A stretch of 13,773 nucleotides of DNA from an uncultured Ignavibacteriales bacterium (lineage in GTDB: Bacteria > Bacteroidota > Ignavibacteria > Ignavibacteriales > Ignavibacteriaceae): assembly GCA_903915485.1 (NCBI GenBank), contig CAIWTC010000692.1, positions 1-13,773 of the forward strand, in the 5' to 3' direction. The notes beneath the pieces were generated by a model. It did no database searches, was not told where the DNA came from, and saw only the letters and a list, made by a program, of their open reading frames with translations. The position numbers and the translations under genes were made by a program. This document shows, one piece after another, positions 1-6,907 of the stretch (position 1 is the stretch's first letter; the number at the start of each line of letters is the position of its first letter).

Positions 1-70
1 AAGTGCCCGAAATTCGAATTAGGATCTAACCACAAGGGACACAAGGGTTAAGGCATAAAGGTCACAAAGA
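1..70. repeat. 70-bp direct repeat, copy 1
   Basis: Positions 1-70 are identical, base for base, to 132-201, so the period is 131 bp. The unit begins AAGTGCCCGAAATTCGAATT, which contains the perfect 10-bp palindrome AATTCGAATT (11-20), and ends in a purine-rich stretch built from CACAAGG-like words. Because the window begins exactly at the repeat start, the array may continue to the left. It does not code for anything recognisable. Dispersed CACAAGG/CCTTGTG repeats of this general look occur between genes in many bacteria, but whether this one is dispersed in this genome cannot be seen here. Confidence 0.95.
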
Positions 71-131
71 CTTTTTAAAGAGGCAAACCAACCTTGTGTC
101 CCTTGTGCCTCCCTTTGTGCTCCTTGTGTTT
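28..131. repeat. Large imperfect inverted repeat (hairpin) inside the repeat unit
   Basis: The left arm (about 28-70) and right arm (about 91-131) are reverse complements over most of their length, allowing a few mismatches and short gaps, with a loop of about 20 bp. As a separate register, the 16-mer CACAAGGGACACAAGG at 31-46 is matched exactly by its reverse complement at 92-107, and it recurs at 162-177. Transcribed in either direction the region would fold into a long stem. It resembles a REP/MITE-like intergenic palindrome. No transposase, target-site duplication or coding sequence is visible. Confidence 0.8.
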
Positions 132-201
132 AAGTGCCCGAAATTCGAATTAGGATCTAACCACAAGGGACACAAGGGTTAAGGCATAAAGGTCACAAAG
201 A
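132..201. repeat. 70-bp direct repeat, copy 2
   Basis: This is an exact second copy of 1-70. Identity stops at 201: copy 1 continues with CTTTTTAAAG, copy 2 with TTTAATAATA. The array therefore reads as one full 131-bp unit plus a half unit, ending 27 bp before the -33 box of the promoter for the small gene at 288. The perfect identity implies a recent duplication or gene conversion. Confidence 0.95.
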
Positions 202-227
202 TTTAATAATATACCTATGAAATTAGA

Positions 228-258
228 GTTGACTTTAACCAATTAAATTATATTTTTG
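228..258 (+). promoter_or_regulatory. Bacteroidota-type promoter for the 288-677 gene
   Basis: TTG at 229-231 and TATTTTTG at 251-258 are separated by 19 bp. This fits the Bacteroidota housekeeping promoter (TTTG, 19-21 bp, TAnnTTTG). The expected start of transcription is near 265, leaving a leader of about 23 nt before the ATG at 288. It is the best complete promoter match in the window. Confidence 0.6.
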
Positions 259-287
259 TACATGATGATTTTAATTAGGTATGTGAG

Positions 288-677
288 ATGATGATATCTC
301 CTGTAGTTTCAACCGGAATGATTGGTTCTATCGGCAAAGATAGTCCCAAGAGATTGCAGAGCGTTCAACCGAGCAGGGATAATAATCCAACCCCGGTTAA
401 AGATACTTACTATTTTTCATCAACAGCTCGCCAACTGTCATCGCAATCAGCTGCTCAAACTGCTTTAGCTCAAAGCAACAAACCTGCTACATACAGCCGC
501 CCCTCTTCAGTAAATAGTGCTCCATCTAGGATAAACACAAGTACTTCAACAACCAAAATTCTTTCGCCCAGACAAAAAGATTTCGATGCCTTCATGGCCG
601 GGAAATCATTTCAAGAAGAGTTCAGCGAATCATCAATCGAGAGACTCCAAGAAAAAGCTATGGGACTAGACGACTAA
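288..677 (+). CDS. Small Ser/Thr-rich hypothetical protein (129 aa)
   Basis: I do not recognise a family. The protein is low-complexity and probably disordered over about residues 20-92, rich in Ser, Thr, Gln, Asn and Pro, and ends in a short acidic amphipathic segment (about 95-129, containing FDAFMAGKSFQEEF). No signal peptide, membrane segment or Cys/His metal site is visible. Two adjacent ATGs (288 and 291) could serve as start; AGGT lies 8 nt upstream of the first. A good promoter directly upstream supports it being a real gene. The stretch DTYYFSSTARQL loosely recalls the SS-AR motif of FlgM and other flagellar small proteins, but that is a weak resemblance and no flagellar gene is nearby. 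It stands alone, just after the left-end repeat, and converges on the PHP gene. Confidence 0.6.
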   Translation: MMISPVVSTGMIGSIGKDSPKRLQSVQPSRDNNPTPVKDTYYFSSTARQLSSQSAAQTALAQSNKPATYSRPSSVNSAPSRINTSTSTTKILSPRQKDFDAFMAGKSFQEEFSESSIERLQEKAMGLDD

Positions 678-767
678 TTTTAGTCCACAGTCTTCATTCC
701 TAATAATTGATAAGAACTTTTATCCGCACAATTTACCTAAGCTGATAACACAACCATTATCTAATAT

Positions 768-1538
768 TCAAAGATTATGCGGTTTGATTCCATGCTCCTG
801 ACAATACCGAGATAGCGCTCTCTTTTCATAAAGGTAACGAATTATCCCAGCCAACCCCCAATGATAACCGCCTGCATATATATGACCTGTTGCAATCGAG
901 TCAAGTAAATCTTTCTTTGTCTTTCCCTCAAACTTAGTTGTTACTTTTTCGAATGCCGCCAAAAAATGAGCATCACTATTCCCTACTTCGGGTAAATTCT
1001 GATTATTGCGATTAACAAAAAGTGTATAATAATTTGAAATGAGTTCGGTGATGTTAGAATTCTTTGATTCAACTGCATCAAATGGAAGCGTCTTTATAAA
1101 TGCCCCTACACCTCTTACACCCGCTAGCCAAAGTAGTGTATATGGATGTGCTGCAATTGCCAGTCCGCCTTGGTCATGAATTGCATTGATAGTATCGGAA
1201 GCTGTCATTCCCCTGTTGATTTTATGAGTAATATTTACTGCAAGAATATGACCATCTTTACTGCTAACTTCAGAACCAATGATAACTTCAATATCTATTC
1301 CATTATCAAGCGCGAATCTTTCTGCCTGAATCGCTCCTTCAATTTCATCATGGTCGCTAATTGCTATCACATCAATATATGGGTAGCCTCTGGATTTTTG
1401 ATATTGGCGGTTCAACGAAAATAGATGAAGCATTACAGTTCCCGGATTGTACATGCCATCACTATAAGTAGTGTGGATATGTAAATCAGCTCTCCCAACA
1501 TATTTATCAGAATGAATTTTGTTTTTCTTCTGTTCCAT
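768..1538 (-). CDS. PHP-domain metal-dependent phosphoesterase
   Basis: The 256-aa protein is a PHP-fold hydrolase of the TrpH/YciV-like group: a trinuclear-metal enzyme that cleaves phosphoester bonds, either in short nucleic acids or in small phosphorylated molecules. All expected metal-ligand motifs are present in order: DLHIHT (18-23, H20 and H22), D27, ISDHD (60-64), GSE (88-90), AAHP (129-132) and GNSDAH (186-191). It has no polymerase or other fused domain, no signal peptide and no membrane segment, so it should be cytoplasmic. It lies downstream of and codirectional with the helicase, but the terminator at 1660-1691 separates them, so it is probably its own transcription unit. The exact substrate is not shown by the sequence; 5'-3' exoribonuclease and nucleotide phosphatase activities are both known in this group. 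Confidence 0.88.
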   Translation of the reverse strand: MEQKKNKIHSDKYVGRADLHIHTTYSDGMYNPGTVMLHLFSLNRQYQKSRGYPYIDVIAISDHDEIEGAIQAERFALDNGIDIEVIIGSEVSSKDGHILAVNITHKINRGMTASDTINAIHDQGGLAIAAHPYTLLWLAGVRGVGAFIKTLPFDAVESKNSNITELISNYYTLFVNRNNQNLPEVGNSDAHFLAAFEKVTTKFEGKTKKDLLDSIATGHIYAGGYHWGLAGIIRYLYEKRALSRYCQEHGIKPHNL

Positions 1539-1613
1539 ATTAACTCTAAGATTATTGGACTAAATATACACTTAAAATAATCTGAATAGATACAGAAATT
1601 TTTGAATTCACGG

Positions 1614-1621
1614 CAAATTTA
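1614..1621 (-). promoter_or_regulatory. Possible -7 element for the PHP gene
   Basis: Read on the minus strand this is TAAATTTG, a full match to TAnnTTTG, about 75 bp upstream of the PHP start codon and downstream of the helicase terminator. No clear TTG is present at the usual distance, so the match could be chance in AT-rich DNA. Confidence 0.3.
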
Positions 1622-1659
1622 TGTCGTCAAAAACTATTCCCTATTTAGAAGCATCCCCT

Positions 1660-1691
1660 AAAAAAAATGCCATCCCTAATTGGGGATGGCA
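1660..1691 (-). terminator. rhlE: Rho-independent terminator of the RNA helicase gene
   Basis: On the minus strand GCCATCCC (from 1690-1683) pairs perfectly with GGGATGGC (1676-1669) around a 6-nt loop, giving an 8-bp GC-rich stem followed by ATTTTTTT (1668-1661). The stem begins 41 bp after the helicase stop codon. There is no T-tract on the plus side, so it works one way only. Confidence 0.9.
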
Positions 1692-1731
1692 AAACTGAAT
1701 TTACAGATTGAGCAGTATGGGAATTACTCCC

Positions 1732-3003
1732 TTATCTGCCTCTGCCAAACCATTTCTTTTTTGGTTTTTGAACCGGCTTGCCTGACTCAGCAGGCTTAGA
1801 AGGTTTGGAGGATCTTTTCACTTGAACTTTTTCAAACGGTGTTACTACTGACTTCTCTGATTCTAACAAATCATAACCATGGTCATTTACCACAGGAATA
1901 GTGAAAGAAATTAATTTCTGAATATCCTTCAAGTAAGCTTTTTCCTCAGCATCACAAAATGAAAGTGCAATTCCATTTTGACCCGCTCTGCCTGTTCTGC
2001 CGATGCGGTGTATATAAGTTTCGGGGATGTTGGGAATTTCATAATTGATTACATGTGAAAGCTCATCAATATCGATACCTCGCGCAGCAATATCTGTGGC
2101 CACAAGAACCCGAATTTCTTTTTTCTTGAAACTATCTAACGCATGCTGACGAGCATTTTGTGATTTGTTTCCATGTATCGCAGAGGCTCTGATTTTAGCC
2201 TTATTCAAAATTCTTGTTACATGGTCAGCGCCATGCTTTGTGCGGGTAAAAACCAGTGCGGAATCAATAGACTTATCTTTCAACACATCAACAAGAAGTT
2301 CTTTCTTGTTCTGCTTTGAAACGAAATATACCCTTTGTTGTATTGCATCAACTGTAGGCTCATCGGGAGTTACGACTATCTTAGTAGGACTATTCAACAT
2401 GGAATTAGCTAAGGAAATTATTTCCCGCGGCATAGTTGCAGAAAACAAAAGAGTCTGTCTTCTCACAGGAAGTTTTACAAGAACTTTCTTAATATCATGT
2501 ATAAAACCCATATCAAGCATTCTGTCTGCTTCATCAAGAACAAATATCTGCACATGCTCAAGACCGATTATTTTTTGATTCATCAAGTCAAGTAATCTGC
2601 CGGGGGTTGCGATAAGAACATCAACACCAAAGCGAAGTTTGTCCTCCTGATTTCTTTGAGATACTCCGCCGAATACAACTGTATTTGTCAAACCCGTGTG
2701 CTGTCCATATACAGAGAAACTATCTGCTATCTGCAGGGCAAGTTCTCTGGTTGGAGTAAGAATTAATGATTTAATATGGCGATAAGTTTTTTTACCGGTA
2801 TTTCTCTGCGGATAAAGTAATTGCAAGATAGGGACAGCAAAAGCGGCAGTTTTTCCGGTGCCTGTTTGTGCACATCCTATTAAATCTTTTTGTTGGAGAA
2901 TTACAGGAATCGCCTGTTCTTGGATAGGGGTTGGGGTGGTGTATCGTTCATCAGCAAGAGCTTTTAGTATCGGCTGAATTAAATTTAAATTTTCAAATGA
3001 CAT
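1732..3003 (-). CDS. rhlE: DEAD-box ATP-dependent RNA helicase, RhlE type
   Basis: The 423-aa protein uses ATP to unwind short RNA duplexes and remodel RNA-protein complexes, typically in ribosome assembly, RNA decay and cold adaptation. All core motifs are visible: Q motif PTPIQ (24-28), motif I AQTGTGKT (45-52), Ia PTRELA (84-89), Ib TPGR (133-136), II DEAD (157-160), III SAT (188-190), then in the second RecA domain ATDIAARGIDI and HRIGRTGRAG. A short Lys/Arg-rich tail ending KKKWFGRGR, usual in the RhlE group, likely binds RNA nonspecifically. Length is normal. It ends at a strong terminator. Upstream a good -7 element about 150 bp away implies a long leader, which fits leader-mediated (for example cold) control, though that is inferred. 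CsdA/DeaD is less likely because the long C-terminal dsRNA-binding domain of that family is absent. Confidence 0.93.
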   Translation of the reverse strand: MSFENLNLIQPILKALADERYTTPTPIQEQAIPVILQQKDLIGCAQTGTGKTAAFAVPILQLLYPQRNTGKKTYRHIKSLILTPTRELALQIADSFSVYGQHTGLTNTVVFGGVSQRNQEDKLRFGVDVLIATPGRLLDLMNQKIIGLEHVQIFVLDEADRMLDMGFIHDIKKVLVKLPVRRQTLLFSATMPREIISLANSMLNSPTKIVVTPDEPTVDAIQQRVYFVSKQNKKELLVDVLKDKSIDSALVFTRTKHGADHVTRILNKAKIRASAIHGNKSQNARQHALDSFKKKEIRVLVATDIAARGIDIDELSHVINYEIPNIPETYIHRIGRTGRAGQNGIALSFCDAEEKAYLKDIQKLISFTIPVVNDHGYDLLESEKSVVTPFEKVQVKRSSKPSKPAESGKPVQKPKKKWFGRGR

Positions 3004-3035
3004 TTCTATGAGGTTTCCTTTGTGGAGTGCTTATG

Positions 3036-3053
3036 AGATAGATTTTTCTATCT
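3036..3053 (-). other. Hairpin in the helicase leader
   Basis: AGATAGA (3036-3042) and TCTATCT (3047-3053) form a perfect 7-bp stem around a 4-nt loop. It lies 33-50 nt upstream of the helicase start codon, within the predicted leader. There is no long T-run after it on the minus strand, so it is not a classical terminator; it could stabilise the leader or influence translation. Confidence 0.5.
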
Positions 3054-3152
3054 GCACTTCATGATATATTTTTGTTGAATAGTTGGCTCCTGTTTTTGTG
3101 AAGCAAAATATTTGTTAATTACTCCCCAAGGTACGGGAATTAAACGACACTG

Positions 3153-3160
3153 CAAAGGTA
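3153..3160 (-). promoter_or_regulatory. rhlE: -7 promoter element of the RNA helicase gene
   Basis: The minus strand reads ATACCTTTGCAG, a full match to TAnnTTTG in the extended form (TACCTTTGC) common in Bacteroidota promoters. A TTG at the -33 distance is not evident. Transcription from here would start near 3147 and give a leader of about 140 nt. Confidence 0.45.
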
Positions 3161-3193
3161 TGATTTTCGCTCCTAAGTTGGGCTTGCGACTAT

Positions 3194-3223
3194 TATGCCG
3201 AAGGACACTTACCCTTTGGCGTA
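3194..3223 (+). other. 11-bp stem-loop in the intergenic region
   Basis: On the plus strand, 3194-3204 (TATGCCGAAGG) pairs with 3213-3223 (CCTTTGGCGTA) across an 8-nt loop. Nine pairs are Watson-Crick and two are G-U wobbles; in the minus-strand RNA those two become A-C mismatches, so the structure favours a plus-strand transcript. No T-tract follows. Its role is unknown: it lies upstream of the predicted ligase promoter, so it would be transcribed only from a start further left. Confidence 0.45.
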
Positions 3224-3320
3224 TAAACGCACAATTATTCTAACCTTACATTTGAAACTATTCACTAATTTTGGCAAGTTCGACAGGAAGAGCATTCTTG
3301 GGCAAATCCAGTATAAATAT

Positions 3321-3355
3321 TTTGCCGGGATTATTTTATTTTGTTATTATATTTG
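3321..3355 (+). promoter_or_regulatory. Probable promoter of the AMP-ligase gene
   Basis: TATATTTG (3348-3355) fully matches TAnnTTTG, and TTTG (3321-3324) lies upstream. The 23-bp spacing is a little longer than the usual 19-21. The predicted leader is about 100 nt and ends with AGGAG (3450-3454) 6 nt before the ATG. Confidence 0.4.
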
Positions 3356-3460
3356 TATTATATTGAACCTTTCAAATTTAAAAGTTGCAACTGCCTTGGC
3401 AGAAAAGCACTTCGACGGCCAAAAGCATTTTTATTAAATAATAATAATCAGGAGTAATCA

Positions 3461-4981
3461 ATGCTACTACACCAACAATTTGTCCGTATGGCAAAAAAAT
3501 ACGAGAAAAAACTTGCCATAGTGGATAGAACACTAAACCGCCGGGTCACATATAAGAAAGCCTTAATAGGTTCTTTACTTATTGCAAAAAAATTCCAGAA
3601 ATATGACGAGGGGTTTGTCGGAATTATGCTCCCCAATTCCGCAGGTGCAGTCTTAGCCATTTTAGGGACTTTGATGAGCGGGCGCATTCCCGTTATGATT
3701 AACTATTCCACAGGCGCAGCAGCTAATTGCGAATTTGCACAGAAGAAGTGTGCATTCAAAACTATTATCACATCGAAAACTCTTCTTGAAAAAATTAACT
3801 GCCCAAAAATTGAAGGCATGGTATTCCTTGAAGATATAATGAAATCCATGTCGCTATTTGACAAAATCAAAGCGGCGTTAAAAGCAGCGCTGCCGGTGGA
3901 CCTATTATTAAAAAGTATACATGGCGGCAACGAAGATGATACGCTCCTTATTCTTTTCACAAGCGGCAGTGAAAAAGACCCCAAGGGCGTTCAACTAACC
4001 CACAAGAATATTTCACAAAATTATAACGCATTAGTAAATGCATTTAGCTTCTCTTCAGAGGATGTTTTCCTGGCTAATCTCCCCTACTTCCATGTGTTTG
4101 GTCAGACTGCAAACCTTTGGGTCCCTTTCTGCACAGGTATGACAATAGTGACTTATGCTAACCCGTTAGACTTCAAAACAATCTGCGATATCGTGCGCGA
4201 AGAAAAAGCAACAATCATGGCAGGTACTCCTACTTTCTTTTGGGGATACCTCAGAAGTTCCAAACCCGGTGATTTTGACACTGTAAGAATTATGCTTTCA
4301 GGTGCTGATAAATGCCCCGATGCACTGCGCGCGGGATTCATCGATAAACACAATAAAGTTCTGCTTGAAGCATACGGTACAACTGAAACAAGTCCCGCAA
4401 TTACTGTCAACACTGAATCACACAACCGCCCCGGCAGCGTCGGCCGCCCTATTGACGGAATTCAAGTAATCACTGAGAATTATGAAACCGGTGAACGGTG
4501 TCAAGTTGGTGAGATTGGTAAAATTTTAGTCAAAGGCGATAATGTTATGAAAGGCTACTTTGATGATTTCGAACAGACTTCACTTAGCCTTCGCCACGGA
4601 TGGTACGACACCGGTGACATGGGTTATATGGATGCAGACGGATACCTATGGCATGTAGGAAGACTGAAACGCTTCCTCAAAATCGGTGGAGAAATGGTTT
4701 CACTCATTAAAGTCGAAGATGTACTGGAAAAAGTTCTGCCCCCTGATGTTGAATGCTGCGTAGTCGAAGTACCGGATGCAATAAGAGGCGCAAGAATAAT
4801 TGCTGCAGTTACTCAGCAAGTGGATGAAAAAGATATTCTTAGTAAGATATCAGGACTGTTGCCTAATATCGCAATGCCAAGTAAGTTTGTACTGATTCCT
4901 GAAATGCCTAAGCTAGGTAGCGGAAAAATCGACTTTAAGACTATAACCGAGAGAGTTCGGGACATAGTTCAGAAACGATAA
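3461..4981 (+). CDS. Acyl-ACP/acyl-CoA synthetase-like AMP ligase
   Basis: The 506-aa protein belongs to the ANL superfamily, which activates a carboxylic acid as acyl-AMP and passes it to a thiol. Visible motifs: P-loop FTSGSEKDPKG (166-176), LPYFHVFG (207-214), YGTTE (305-309), WYDTGD (381-386), the hinge/adenylate region GRLKRFLKIGGE (400-411) and the C-terminal catalytic lysine in GSGKI (K489). The stretch IMLPNS...PVMINYSTGAAAN (about 55-89) closely resembles the acyl-ACP synthetase half of Aas, the enzyme that recycles fatty acids and lysophospholipids; the acyltransferase half of Aas is missing, so this is a stand-alone ligase. A long- or medium-chain fatty acid is the likely substrate. 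The start is supported by AGGAG 6 nt upstream. It is monocistronic: divergent promoter region on the left and a terminator 9 bp after the stop. A fatty-acyl-AMP ligase or acyl-CoA synthetase role cannot be excluded. Confidence 0.87.
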   Translation: MLLHQQFVRMAKKYEKKLAIVDRTLNRRVTYKKALIGSLLIAKKFQKYDEGFVGIMLPNSAGAVLAILGTLMSGRIPVMINYSTGAAANCEFAQKKCAFKTIITSKTLLEKINCPKIEGMVFLEDIMKSMSLFDKIKAALKAALPVDLLLKSIHGGNEDDTLLILFTSGSEKDPKGVQLTHKNISQNYNALVNAFSFSSEDVFLANLPYFHVFGQTANLWVPFCTGMTIVTYANPLDFKTICDIVREEKATIMAGTPTFFWGYLRSSKPGDFDTVRIMLSGADKCPDALRAGFIDKHNKVLLEAYGTTETSPAITVNTESHNRPGSVGRPIDGIQVITENYETGERCQVGEIGKILVKGDNVMKGYFDDFEQTSLSLRHGWYDTGDMGYMDADGYLWHVGRLKRFLKIGGEMVSLIKVEDVLEKVLPPDVECCVVEVPDAIRGARIIAAVTQQVDEKDILSKISGLLPNIAMPSKFVLIPEMPKLGSGKIDFKTITERVRDIVQKR

Positions 4982-4990
4982 GCAGAAATT

Positions 4991-5022
4991 AAAAAGGCGG
5001 TTCAATGAATCGCCTTTTTTTT
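4991..5022. terminator. Bidirectional rho-independent terminator
   Basis: AAAAAGGCGGTTC and GAATCGCCTTTTT form a stem (one G-U pair) around a 3-nt loop, with eight T's on the plus strand (5015-5022) and five T's on the minus strand. It lies between the convergent stops of the AMP ligase (4981) and ybiT (5046) and should serve both. Confidence 0.92.
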
Positions 5023-5045
5023 GAATATTATTTCTTATCGAAATA

Positions 5046-6677
5046 CTAAATATTAATCGCCGTAGCATGATAAACAGACTCATGAACACTTTTGATATTC
5101 TCATCTGCTAAATACTCATCGAATGACATACTTTTATCAATAACACCGCTAGGGATAATCTCAATAATTCTGTTAGCAATTGTCTGAATAAATTGATGAT
5201 CATGTGAAACAAATAAAACCGTTCCCTTAAAATCAATAAGACCGTTGTTCAATGCTGAAATAGCTTCAAGGTCAAGATGGTTTGTAGGCTCATCAAGCAA
5301 AAGAACATTCGCACCTGTAAGCATCATTTTAGCAAGCATACACCGCACGCGCTCTCCTCCGGAAAGAACATTTGCTTTCTTAAGTGATTCTTCACCGCTG
5401 AATAGCATTCGACCTAAAAATCCACGGATGTAAGTTTCTTCTTTTTCTTTCGAATACTGACGAAGCCAATCAATCAAATTTAAATCAACATCAAAGTAAT
5501 GAGCATTGTCCTTTGGGAAATAAGCTAACTTAGTAGTGATTCCCCATTCAAAACTTCCGGAGTCTAGGGCTTCTTCTTCCATCAGAATATTGAATAGGAA
5601 TGTTTTCGCCTGGTCATTAGGCCCGACAAATGCAATCTTGTCACCTCTATCAACTTTTATTGATACATCATTAATCAGAACTTCATCCGCTCTCGACTTT
5701 GAGAGATTCTTAATTTCAAGAAGGTTATTTCCTGCTTCCCTTTCAGGTTTGAATGCAACATACGGCATCTTTCTTGATGAAGGTTTGATATCTTCAAGAG
5801 TAAGATTTTCCAACTGTTTCTTTCGTGAAGTTGCCTGTTTTGATTTAGAAGCATTTGCACTGAACCTGGAAATAAACTCCTGAAGTTCGGCGCGTTTGGA
5901 TTCAATTTTCTTATTTGCATCTTTTGCCTGCTTCAATGCAAGCTGACTGCTTTCAAGCCAGAAATCATAATTACCGGTGTACATTTGAATCTTGCCGTAA
6001 TCAATATCTGCAATGTGAGTACAAACTTGATTTAGGAAATGCCTGTCATGCGATATTACAATAACTGTGTTCTTAAACTTTTCAAGGAAATCTTCCAACC
6101 AGCCAATTGAGATAATATCAAGATGGTTTGTAGGCTCATCCAAAAGGAGGATATCAGGATTTCCGAACAATGCCTGTGCAAGAAGTACTTTAACTTTTTC
6201 GTTACCTGAGAGTTCGCTCATTAATTTGTAATGATTCTCATCAGCAATTCCAAGTCCGCTAAGAAGCGATGCGGCTTCTGATTCTGCTTCCCATCCGTTG
6301 AGTTCAGCAAATTCAGATTCAAGGTCGGCCACACGAAGCCCGTCTTCATCACTGAAATCAGGTTTAGCGTAAAGTGCATCTTTTTCTTCCATGATTGAAT
6401 AAAGGCGTCTATGTCCAATCATAACAGTGCGGATTACTTCAAAACTATCGAACTCAAATTGGTTCTGTTTCAAAGTTGCGAGCCTGTCTCCCGGTGTGAT
6501 AGCGATTTCTCCTGAGGAAGGTTCTATCTCCCCGGATAATATTTTAATGAAAGTCGATTTTCCAGAGCCGTTAGCTCCGATAATTCCGTAACAATTCCCC
6601 GGTGTGAATTTAAGGCTGACCTCTTCAAATAATGTTCGTTTTCCAAATCTTAATGTAATATTGCTTGTGCTTATCAT
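5046..6677 (-). CDS. ybiT: ABC-F translation factor, YbiT type
   Basis: The 543-aa cytoplasmic protein has two ABC ATPase domains and no membrane segments. ABC-F proteins bind the ribosomal E site and act on stalled or initiating ribosomes. Domain 1: Walker A GANGSGKS (34-41), signature LSGNE (156-160), Walker B LLLD with EPTNHLD (177-187), switch His 210. A charged interdomain linker spans about 240-310 and contains SRFSANASKSKQATSRKKQ, nearly the same as in E. coli YbiT. Domain 2: Walker A reads GPNDQAKT (352-359) instead of GPNGxGKS/T, signature LSGGE (438-442), Walker B and EPTNHLD (458-469), switch His 492. The altered second Walker A keeps the lysine and threonine and, as far as I recall, is common in YbiT relatives outside Proteobacteria. 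An antibiotic-resistance role is less likely, since the linker is YbiT-like. Ends at a shared terminator. Confidence 0.9.
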   Translation of the reverse strand: MISTSNITLRFGKRTLFEEVSLKFTPGNCYGIIGANGSGKSTFIKILSGEIEPSSGEIAITPGDRLATLKQNQFEFDSFEVIRTVMIGHRRLYSIMEEKDALYAKPDFSDEDGLRVADLESEFAELNGWEAESEAASLLSGLGIADENHYKLMSELSGNEKVKVLLAQALFGNPDILLLDEPTNHLDIISIGWLEDFLEKFKNTVIVISHDRHFLNQVCTHIADIDYGKIQMYTGNYDFWLESSQLALKQAKDANKKIESKRAELQEFISRFSANASKSKQATSRKKQLENLTLEDIKPSSRKMPYVAFKPEREAGNNLLEIKNLSKSRADEVLINDVSIKVDRGDKIAFVGPNDQAKTFLFNILMEEEALDSGSFEWGITTKLAYFPKDNAHYFDVDLNLIDWLRQYSKEKEETYIRGFLGRMLFSGEESLKKANVLSGGERVRCMLAKMMLTGANVLLLDEPTNHLDLEAISALNNGLIDFKGTVLFVSHDHQFIQTIANRIIEIIPSGVIDKSMSFDEYLADENIKSVHESVYHATAINI

Positions 6678-6711
6678 TTCTGCTTTTAATTATGGTGAAT
6701 AAAGTGGAATA

Positions 6712-6719
6712 CAAAAATA
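6712..6719 (-). promoter_or_regulatory. ybiT: -7 promoter element of ybiT
   Basis: The minus strand reads TATTTTTG, a full TAnnTTTG match located 35 bp upstream of the ybiT start codon. No good TTG was found at the -33 distance. The rest of the 6678-6907 region must also hold the kup promoter, for which I see no convincing match. Confidence 0.4.
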
Positions 6720-6907
6720 CGAAAAAAAGGGGTACCTTTTGCTATGTTTTCCGATTAATATTTCTAATTTTAGGGCATTCCGTTTCGAATGAAAAAATGC
6801 GGCGGGCAGGAATAAGTCCAAGCACTTCCTCCTTAATTTGCATTTATCTGAAGTTTTCCGAATTATTTTAGTAACTTAACATTCCTTCTTCACAATATTA
6901 ATAAAAG

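Larger units (their letters stand above)
3004..3460. other. 457-bp divergent intergenic region
   Basis: This is the longest gene-free stretch. It holds the leader and probable promoter of the helicase (minus), a small hairpin in that leader (3036-3053), a larger hairpin (3194-3223), and the probable promoter and AGGAG ribosome-binding site of the AMP ligase (plus). An open frame of 80 codons at 3195-3437 starts inside the larger hairpin; it has no recognisable family and no ribosome-binding site, and I do not regard it as a gene. Confidence 0.7.

Noticed and set aside
1..201. Left-end repeats as a CRISPR array
   Set aside because: The repeated unit is 70 bp with a single 61-bp intervening segment that is itself the inverted arm of the repeat; there are no unique spacers and no cas gene.
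663..686. GGACTA/TAGTCC inverted repeat at the end of the 288-677 gene as a terminator
   Set aside because: The stem is short, overlaps the stop codon and is not followed by a T-run.
3195..3437. 80-codon open frame upstream of the AMP ligase
   Set aside because: It starts inside a hairpin, has no ribosome-binding site or family, and lies over the predicted ligase promoter.
5046..6677. ABC-F protein as an antibiotic-resistance determinant
   Set aside because: The linker motif and overall sequence resemble housekeeping YbiT rather than Vga/Lsa/OptrA-type resistance proteins.
6665..6871. 68-codon open frame between ybiT and kup
   Set aside because: It overlaps the start of ybiT and its -7 element, and the composition looks non-coding.
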